From: Deltaproteobacteria bacterium
GTDB lineage: Bacteria; Myxococcota_A; Polyangia; Nannocystales; Nannocystaceae
Reading direction: 5' to 3'
NCBI GenBank assembly: GCA_016709225.1
Contig: JADJEE010000001.1
Coordinates: forward strand, 434,001-498,000
Length of the DNA: 64,000 nt
A model generated the notes under the pieces. It saw nothing but the letters and a program-made list of their open reading frames with translations. It searched no databases and was not told the DNA's origin. Of the stretch, positions 35,261 through 43,900 are shown piece by piece; within the stretch, counting starts at the first letter, position 1; every line of letters starts with the position of its first letter. Position numbers and translations under genes: made by a program.

Positions 35261-37325
35261 TGCCGAATGACTGCGCACGGCGGAGGTAGCCTGCCTGCGT
35301 GATGTTCCCTTCGCCCCATTCCGCGGCGTGCTTGGCGAAGTGTTGGTCAAACGCGGCTTGATCACGAAAGCTCGTGAACGTGCGCGCCGGGGGAAGCGCC
35401 TTCAACCCTCCCCCCTCGGCGGCGGTGTTCGCGAGCGGCTGGTCAACGCTCCGTACCCCATCATCGATAAGCTCGCCGCCCGCGGAGAGATCGACCCTGT
35501 GCGCCAGCCTGACCGCGGGCCGGATGGCGTCATCGGCTTTGGCGCCCAAAGGACGGAGCACCGCCCCTCGGAGACGCCTGAGCTGCGCGAGCCCGCCGCG
35601 AGCGATGGACGCAACTCCAGCGGCGTTGCCGGGCTCGAACACGATCGTCGCGGCGATGAGGACCCACTCGGAAGCCGCCTGTATCGCGCGGTGCTCTTCG
35701 CGGACCACGTAGGGATTCTTGTACGCCTCGAGTTCGCCGGCCCAACGAACGGCCGGCGCATCGGGTTTCCACATGAGTGGAACCAGGGCAATCTGCGCAC
35801 TCGTCACGGCCGCGTCGGCCAAGAAGTTCTCGACCGCACCGGACCAGCTCGCCTCCGGCAGGTCCGGTCCGTGGAGCGCTTCGCTGGCCGACGCGGCAGC
35901 GATCGCGACATCGACCTCATCGACGCCATCGAGCGCATGCTGCATCTGTGAACGCCAGGCGTGCTGCACCGCTGCCTGCCGTGTCGACTCGGCCTGCAGC
36001 ATCGCGGTCAGCACGGCTGGATCGGTCGCCGACACGGCGTCGCAGCCGTTCGTGTCGCTGAACGTGAGTGGGCTTCCGCGGCAGTACGCGTACCGGTTCA
36101 CGCCGTCGCCGAGCCCCGTCGGATCGGCTGAAGTCCACCGCCCCAACCACGCCGCGTAGTACCTCGCCCCGTGCTGCGCGAGCCCGGTCTCCTCGTCGCG
36201 CTCCATGCCGGTATACCGATACCGGCTCGCCACCGCATCGAGCCCGCTCCGCATCGCGCGGTAGCTCGAGGTCCCGTACGGATGAAACTCCTCGTACGCG
36301 ATCACCTTGCCATCGGGATCCACCTCGAGCTTCACGCTCCCGAGATGATCCGCCAGCGCATACCGCCGCAGCGCGACGGGCTTCGCGATCGTGTTCCCGT
36401 CCGCGACGAGCTTGATGTCGACCTGCAACGCACCGCCGACGTGCTCCGTCAGCGTCCGCTCGACGACCACGCCGGCGCGCCGCTTGGTGTACAGCTCCTC
36501 GGCACCGAGGTACACGCGGTCCTCGACGACACCGTCGCCGCTGCGGACCAGCTTGCGCACGCGCACGCCACCGGCGTACTGCAGCCAGACCTGCTGCGTG
36601 CCCCGATGCACGAGCTCGAGCGCATCGTTCTCGTCCCACACCAGCTTCTGCAGGTGCGGCATCGCGACCATGTGACCGGCGACGTCATACGCGTACCGCT
36701 CGTGCAGCGCCTGCGCGGCGTTGCCGGTCGCGCGCAGTCGGTTGCCGTGCTCGGCGTACGCATACTCGCGACGAAATGAGCCCGCGCCAGCGTGGTGCTG
36801 CAGCGTGCGCAGGTTGCCGACGGCGTCGTAGCGGTAGCGCTGCACGTACCGCCGCATCGCCTTTGGGTCATTCGGCGAGGTCGCGCGCAGCGGCAGCACG
36901 ACCGCGTCGCCGGTCCGCGGCGTGCGGCCGTTGGCGGCTTGGCCCTCGTGCTCGCGACCGCTGGCCTCGACCAAACGGTACAGCGCGTCATAGCGGTAGT
37001 CGTTGACCGCTTCGAGCGCCGCGTTGTCGCGGTACACGATCGCTTGCGCTGCGTCTCGCACCTGGGTGAGGTTCCCGACTGGATCGTAGCTGTAGTGGAG
37101 GTCCTGCAGCGAGTTTCCACCGCCGTGGCTCTGCAGGCGCAGCAGTCGCTCGGTCACGGGGTCGTAGGTGAAGCTCGTCCGCGCGGCGTGCTCGCCGTGC
37201 CGGACGCTGCGCGGCCGGCCGAGGTGATCGAAGTCCTCGGCCTCGTAGACGCGCTCGTGGGTGCCGGCGGCGGTCTCGCGATCGATGCGCTCGAGCAGGC
37301 CGTCGTCGGTGTAGCTGCTGCGGTG
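35261..37325 (-). pseudogene. Orphan Rhs core and first half of its toxin tip (5'-truncated, 3'-interrupted)
   Basis: About 688 codons of open frame without a native start. The first 418 (37325-36070) are an Rhs repeat/core segment nearly identical to the full-length gene, with YD repeats and the core terminus GRWTSADPTGLGDGVNRYAY. Then comes a unique tip of about 270 residues: a helical/hydrophobic linker (VENFLADAAVTSAQIALVPL) and the first half of a BECR toxin (FDQHFAKHAAEWGEGNIT). The IS3 element interrupts the toxin at 35260. At the 5' end the homology stops abruptly and is replaced by a transposase remnant. It probably represents a displaced C-terminal cassette. Confidence 0.82.
36070..37325 (-). 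repeat. Rhs-core direct repeat, copy 1 (1,256 bp)
   Basis: Matches 38960-40215 at a constant offset of 2,890 bp with no indel noticed and only scattered base changes. The match starts at the core terminus just before the variable tip and ends where copy 1 runs into the IS1182-like remnant. Confidence 0.88.
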
Positions 37326-37326
37326 G

Positions 37327-37520
37327 GTCAACATCGCGTTCGACCAGCACCTGCAGCAGAAGCTCCGCGCCGCGATCGCCACGCCCCGCAGTCGCGCTCG
37401 CCTCCGTCAACGTCTCGCGATCGAGCATCGTCTCGCTCACCACGCTCGCAAGCAGGGCACCCGAGCGCGCTACCTCGGCCTCCGCAAGAACCTCTTCGAC
37501 CTGTCCACGAAAACGGGGCA
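37327..37520 (+). pseudogene. C-terminal remnant of an IS1182/DDE-type transposase
   Basis: Read from 37327 as AAC-ATC-GCG, this gives NIAFDQHLQQKLRAAIATP, then HRLAHHARKQGTRARYLGLRKNLFDL: the usual end of IS1182-type transposases (helical end followed by GxRARYxGxRKNxFD). Everything N-terminal is missing, replaced by the Rhs core, so recombination at or within this IS probably truncated the Rhs copy. Confidence 0.65.
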
Positions 37521-37532
37521 AGGCCAGACTCC

Positions 37533-37579
37533 CCACAGTCCTGCGGACGAAGTCGCCGCCATCGGGTGCAAGTGGACGC
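37533..37579 (+). repeat. 47-bp island repeat, copy B
   Basis: Pairs with 33184-33230. It directly follows the transposase remnant and precedes, by about 70 bp, the 3' end of the immunity gene of the full-length Rhs protein. Confidence 0.7.
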
Positions 37580-37651
37580 CTCCCCCGTTGATTCTTGCCC
37601 GTGTCGGCGGGCCCGAGCACGCGCGAGCACCGGCGTGCAAGCGCCGCACGC

Positions 37652-37981
37652 TCACGTGCCGCGCTCCGTCCCGACGCCTTCCCATCCACGCGCTACGCTG
37701 TAGTAGACAACCTGATGAGTCGGGCCCAACGCTTCGCGAAGCGCATGCCACAGCTCGCGTCCATCGCGGTCGAAGTCCTCTTCCTCTGCGGGCGATGAGA
37801 ATCCCGACGACACCGGGTCTGCTCGATCATACGTCGCCTCGTAGCGCGCGGCCCAGGCCCGTATCCGCGCCACAAGCGTCGCCGAAATCGGGAGCTCCTG
37901 CGGATCAAAGTTCCGTAGCCCGTCGCTCTCCGGCGCCCACAACGGATGGCACTCGTACTCGGCGTGAAGTCGTATCTGCAT
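37652..37981 (-). CDS. Probable immunity protein for the Rhs toxin
   Basis: 109 residues from ATG 37981, with GAGGGA upstream; a TTG at 37996 would overlap the Rhs stop by 4 nt. The sequence MQIRLHAEYECHPLW, ELPISATLVARIRAWAARY, DPVSSGFSSPAEEEDFDRDG and LWHALREALG follows a small acidic family commonly found downstream of Rhs/polymorphic toxin genes. Net negative charge fits binding to a basic nuclease tip. Its toxin partner is assigned by position only. Confidence 0.75.
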   Translation of the reverse strand: MQIRLHAEYECHPLWAPESDGLRNFDPQELPISATLVARIRAWAARYEATYDRADPVSSGFSSPAEEEDFDRDGRELWHALREALGPTHQVVYYSVARGWEGVGTERGT

Positions 37982-37992
37982 GCGTCTGTCCC

Positions 37993-40900
37993 TCAACGCG
38001 CCGCGGGATTTGCCCCCACGATGAAGCCGTTGTCCCCGACCGTAATGGCGACTCGTTGCTGAACGCCCTTGAAGGTGAACTCGTAGATGGGGCGGCTGCC
38101 TTGCATGCCTACCTGCGTACCGCTGCGCAACGCGGTGAACAACGCCTCGGGAATCTCCGTCTCGGCGATGCCGCGTGCTGCAAAGTCCGCGCCATGCTCT
38201 CCGACGATGTGTTGGAGACCCGCTTTCGACGTTCCCTTCTCCAAGAACATGATGCGGCCGCCGATCTTCTCGACCACGAGAACTTCGGACGGGTTGTGCT
38301 TCACGCCCGCGGCGGCGAGTTCACGCAGCAGCCCTCCCCCCTCTGCGGCAAGGAGCGCCCCGTCGCCGATCACGATCCGCGCCGGAGGCCGTGGCCGCAA
38401 GGCGGCGATGCCTGCGATGTCGAGCAACCCGAACACCGCGAGGAGGCCGAAGTGCAGCGCCTCGCCAGGCTCGCCGAACATCGCGTGCTGGATCGCGAGG
38501 TCGCCGTTGCGTGGGAGGTTGAGAATCGATGAGCCGATGCTGTCGCCGAGGGCGAAGAGCGCCAGGGCCGGAGCCTCGATGCTGGCGATCTCTCGTTCGA
38601 GCCACGGCGCCGAGCGATCGAAGGCGGTGGCGACCGCCTTGTCGTGCTTCTCGGTGAAGTAGCCGCCGAGCGCGGGGTACAGCTCCTCGATCGTGGGGGC
38701 ATGCCGCTTCGCCTGCGCCTCGATGAACTGCGCGGCGGCGATCTCCATCGTCCAGTCCCACGCGAGCTGCTCGTTGTTCGCCCGCTGGGCCTCCTGGTAT
38801 CGCTCGCGCACGTCGGCGGCGGTCTCGTCCCACGTGCGCGCGCGAAGAGGCGCGCCGTTCTCGTCGTGCAGGTCGAGCACGAGCTCCTCCGAGGCACCGG
38901 CGCCCACGAGCACCGGAATGTCCTCGGTTCGCGCGCCGTCGCGGTCTCGGCTCCCGGTCGGGCTTCCGCGGCAGTACGCATACCGGTTCACGCCGTCGGA
39001 GAGCCCCGTCGGATCGGCTGAAGTCCACCGCCCCAACCACGCCGCGTAGTACCTCGCCCCGTGCTGCGCGAGCCCGGTCTCCTCGTCGCGCTCCATGCCG
39101 GTATACCGATACCGACTCGCCGCCGCATCGAGCCCGCTCCGCATCGCGCGGTAGCTCGAGGTTCCGTACGAATGAAACTCCTCGTACGCGATCACCTGCC
39201 CGTCGGGATCCATCTCGAGCTTCACGCTCCCGAGATGATCCGCCAGCGCATACCGCCGCAGCGCGACGGGCTTCGCGATCGTGTTCCCGTCCGCGACGAG
39301 CTTGATGTCGACCTGCAGCGCACCACCGACGTGCTCGGTCAGCGTCCGCTCGACGACCACACCGGCGCGCCGCTTCGTGTACAGCTCCTCGGCACCGAGG
39401 TACACGCGGTCCTCGACGACACCCTCACCGCTGCGGACCAGCTTGCGCACGCGCACGCCACCGGCGTACTGCAGCCAGACCTGCTGCGTGCCCCGATGCA
39501 CGAGCTCGAGCGCATCGTTCTCGTTCCACACCAGCTTCTGCAGATGCGGCATCGCGACCATGTGACCGGCGACGTCATACGCGTACCGCTCGTGCAGTGA
39601 CTCGGCGGCGTTGCCGGTCGCGCGCAGTCGGTTGCCGTGCTCGGCGTACGCATACTCGCGACGAAACGAGCCCGCGCCAGCGTGGTGCTGCAGCGTGCGC
39701 AGGTTGCCGACGGCGTCGTAGCGGTAGCGCTGCACGTACCGCCGCATCGCCTTCGGGTCATTCGGCGAGGTCGCACGCAGCGGCACCACGACCGCGTCGC
39801 TCGTCCGCGGCGTACGGCCGTTGGCGGCCTGGCCCTCGTGCTCGCGACCGCTGGCCTCGACCAAGCGGTACAGCGCGTCGTAGCGGTAGTCGTTGACCGC
39901 TTCGAGCGCCGCGTTGTCGCGGTACACGATCGCTTGCGCTGCGTCTCGCACCTGGGTGAGGTTCCCGACTGGATCGTAGCTGTAGTGGAGGTCCTGCAGC
40001 GAGTGCCCACCGCCGTGGCTCTGCAGGCGCAGCAGTCGCTCGGTCACGGGGTCGTAGGTGAAGCTCGTCCGCGCGGCGTGCTCGCCGTGCCGGACGCTGC
40101 GCGGCCGGCCGAGGTGATCGAAGTCCTCGGCCTCGTAGACGCGCTCGTGGGTGCCGGCGGCCGTCTCGCGATCGATGCGCTCGAGCAGGCCGTCGTCGGT
40201 GTAGCTGCTGCGGTGCGTCGAGCCCGACATCGGCAGCCGCGTCTGCACGACGCGACCCTGCGCGTCGTAGCGCGTCGTCGTCACGTACGCGGTGTCCTCG
40301 AGCCGGCCGACCATCGCCACGAGTTCGTCGATCTCCGCCAGCGCGACCGCGCCGCCCAGCGACGACCAGTCCATCCGCGCCCGCGGGGCCACGCCGTCGT
40401 TCTGCGCCATCGTCAGCATGCGCGGCAGGTCGAGCACCCGCCGCGAGACCTTCGTTGCGTGACCGTCGAGGTCGTAGGCCTCGATCCGCGTCTCGCCGCC
40501 GCCGTCGTAGACGCGCACGAGTCGCCCGCGCTGTCGCACGCCGCCGGCGGCGTCTTGATTCACGCCGTCGCCCCACACGCGCTTGGTCAGCAGCACCTCG
40601 CCCTGGCCAGCGGGGCTGACCCACTCTTCGATGGGCCGGCGCAGCACGTCATACACGACGAAGAACTTGTTGCCGCGGGCATCGACCGCACGCAGCGGCG
40701 CACCGACGACGTCGGCGAGCCCGCGCGACTCACCGGCGTCGACCGACACCGTCCGCAGCACCTGACCGAGCATCCCATGCTCGCGCCGCTCGGCCACGTT
40801 GCCGCGCGCATCGATCACCTCGCGCACGTTGCCGGCGATGTCGAGGTCCTGCCGGGTCGCGAGCAGCACGTCGTTGCCGTCCTCGTCGCGATGGCGGGTG

Positions 40901-43900
40901 AACACCGCGACCGGCCGGCCCAGCACGTCGAGTCGCGTGGTGGTCGGCGTGTTCGCGTGGGCGACGGCGCCCGCCGCCGCAGCTTGCTGCGCGGGCGTGC
41001 CCTCGCGATTTGCCGCGAGCCACTCGCTGTCGAGCACGGTGTCGTTGCGATCGAACGCGGTCGTTTCCCACGCATCGAACTCGGTGCGCGTGTGCGTGCC
41101 GTCGGGCGCATCGACGCGGACACAACGACCGAGCCCGTCGTAGTGCAGCCGCGCCACGAGTTGTGACGCGCTCGGATCGAAGCCGGCACCGCCCGCGATG
41201 AACGGCGCGTACTCGAGCACCGGCAGCCCCTTGTTGTTGACCACCGTGCGGCCCGACGCGCGGAACTTGCCGCCGGCGGTCCGTACCTTCTCCTGCAGCA
41301 CACCGCCGGCGCCGTCGAGGTAGGTCACGCCCAGCGACACGCGCAGCTGCTGGCGGCCGTACTCGATCTTCACCGCGCGCGTGACCGAGCGCGGTCCGCC
41401 GCCGCGCACGAACGCATCATCGTCGTAGGTGAAGAGCGCCGTCGGGCTCTCCTCGACGTCGCCCTCGCTGCCGATGTCGCTCGCACGCAGCGGCTTGCCG
41501 TCGTCGCTCGGCTCGATTTCCTTGCCCGAGGGGTCGCCGCGGCGCATCTCCGAGGTCACGCGGCCGAGGCCGTCGAAGTGACGAATCGTGGCGGATCCGT
41601 TGGGATCGAAGCTGCCGCGCGCGCCGAAGCTGCGGTACTCGTACGCGACGCTCGACATCAGGCGCGTGCCCTCGGCGGGTACCGTCACCTGTCGGACCAC
41701 CAGGTAGTGATCGCGGTCGTAGGCGATCCACTGCGTCATGTTGCCGAACGGATCGATGGTCGCGACCGGCTGGTAGAACGCGTCGGCCGAGAACACCGTG
41801 CGCGCAGACGGCACCCACCAGCCGCCGTCTTCCTCGAGATAGCCACCCGCGGCGAGCACGCCCTCCGCGACGTCGCCGCGGGACGCCACCATCATCGGTG
41901 CGAGGATCTCCGCGGCGTGCTCCTTGGTGAACGCCATCGCCAGCGACTTCGCCGGCAACGCGCGCTTGCCGACCACGCCGAGCGGGGCCTTGTGCGCGAG
42001 CGCGTCGTCGTAGAAGTAGGCCCGCGACTTCGAGAGCAGCCGGCGCTCGTGCCCACCCGAGGGCGCCTGCGCGAACGGGATCTCGGCGCCGCCGCTGCCG
42101 GCCGCCTTCAGTGCGGCGAGTGACATCGGCGCTCGCGGATCGCCGGGCTTGCCGTGGACCTCGAACGATCGCGACTCGACCACCGTGCCGAGCCGATGCA
42201 CGTCGGCCCCTTGCTGATGCACCAGCTGCACCTCGGCGACCACGAACGCGGTGCGCAGCTGCGGGTCGTCGGTGGCCATCGTCGGCGTCGCGGCCTCGGG
42301 GCGCGGCTCGGGCTCGGGCGCCGGCACCAGGCCCGCGCCGTCGACCGGCGACACGCTGCCGCTGGCGGCCTCGACGTCGGCGCGCTGCGTGACGCGCGAG
42401 ACCCACGTGGCGTACGCCGGATCGTCGGGCGACAGGAACGTCTCGGGCGCCGGCGGATCGACGGCGTCGCGGAAGAAGAAGAGCTCGGTGCGACGGTTGA
42501 TCGCCGACGCGACACCATCGGCGGTGGCCTCGGCGGGGAACGACTCGCCGGCTCCGATCGCATGCACGGGCAGCGTCGCCGCAATCGGTGGACCCGCACG
42601 ATCCATGTACCGCTGCACCAACGCGCGCCGGGTGTCCGGGCCCATCGCACCGCCTTCATCGAGGCCGTCGACGCTGCGCTGGAATCCGCCGAGGTCGCCG
42701 CCGAAGCCGACGGCCTCGAGCATCAGCGCGTCTTCGTGTGCGCCCCAGCGGATCGACGCCGGCATCGACGGGTCGTACAGCAGCAGCCAGCCGTCGACGT
42801 CGTGGCGCAGGAACTCGACCACGCGACGGGCACGCTGCAGCGAGATGCCGAGGTTGTCATCCGTCGCACCGACGCGATCGGTGTGACCCACCACGAGCAC
42901 CTCGCCGCCGGATCCCGCGGCGGCCTGCGCGGCGAACTGGGCCTTGAGCACCACCAGGCCCGCGATCGCGCCCGGCAACACGAAGCTCTTGTCGGTGTCG
43001 AACGCGAAGCCGACCAGGCGCAGCAGCACGCTGCCGGGCGTGCCGGGATCGGGCTTCGGCGGCGGCGGTGGTACCACCGGCGGCTCGGGTGCCGCGGCGC
43101 GCCGCGGATACGCGACCGTGGCGGTGCGCGTGGCGAAGCCGAGCTCGTCGGTCTCGAGCACCGCCGTCTGCACCAACCTCGGATCGGGTGTGCTCTGGCG
43201 CTCGTACGTATACGTCAGCGACTGCTCGGCGAGCGGCAGCATCACGCCGTGGTGCTCGCCGCCCTTGGCCTGGATCGCGCGCACCGACCACCCGTGGGTG
43301 GTCGTCACCAGCGGTCGCTTCGCAGCGTCGACATCGCCGCCGGGCCCCGGCGCATCGCCGTAGCTCTCGCTGCGCAGCGTCACGCCCCGCAGCGCGCGTG
43401 CGGCCTCGCGGCGATCGTCTTCGCCGAACGCCGACAGGTCCGGCGGCGGCAGGACCTTCGCCTGGGCATCGAAGCGATCGTACTCGTCGGACAGATCGAG
43501 CTCCGATCCGTTCCAGAACCACGTGCGCGCGCGCAGGGCGGGCAGGGTGTGCGTGGGGTCGTCGGTCTGGAACGCGCTCGAGCGCGCCCCGGTGCCGCCG
43601 ACGTTCTCCTCATCGATCTGCTCGACGAAGCCGAAGCCCCGGAACTCGCGCTCGGGTCCGTCGAAGTGGCCGTGGGCGTAGCGGTACGACGACGAGAATC
43701 GACTGCCGCGCACGAGGTCCTCGACGACGACGCCGTCGACGACCGTCACCGTGATCGGCAGTCGCGTGCGCCACGGCGTGCCGGCAGCGCTGGCCCGCAT
43801 CGCGTGGGCGGTGCTGGTGCCGTAGCGGATCGTCGTGCGCAGGCCCGTGCCACCGTCGTCGCGCACCAGCAGGCCCGGGCGCTCGGCCATGAAGTCGACG

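Noticed and set aside
33748..35263. Target-site duplication around the IS3 element
   Set aside because: The three bases flanking the inverted repeats (CCC and TGC) do not match, and longer flanks do not either.
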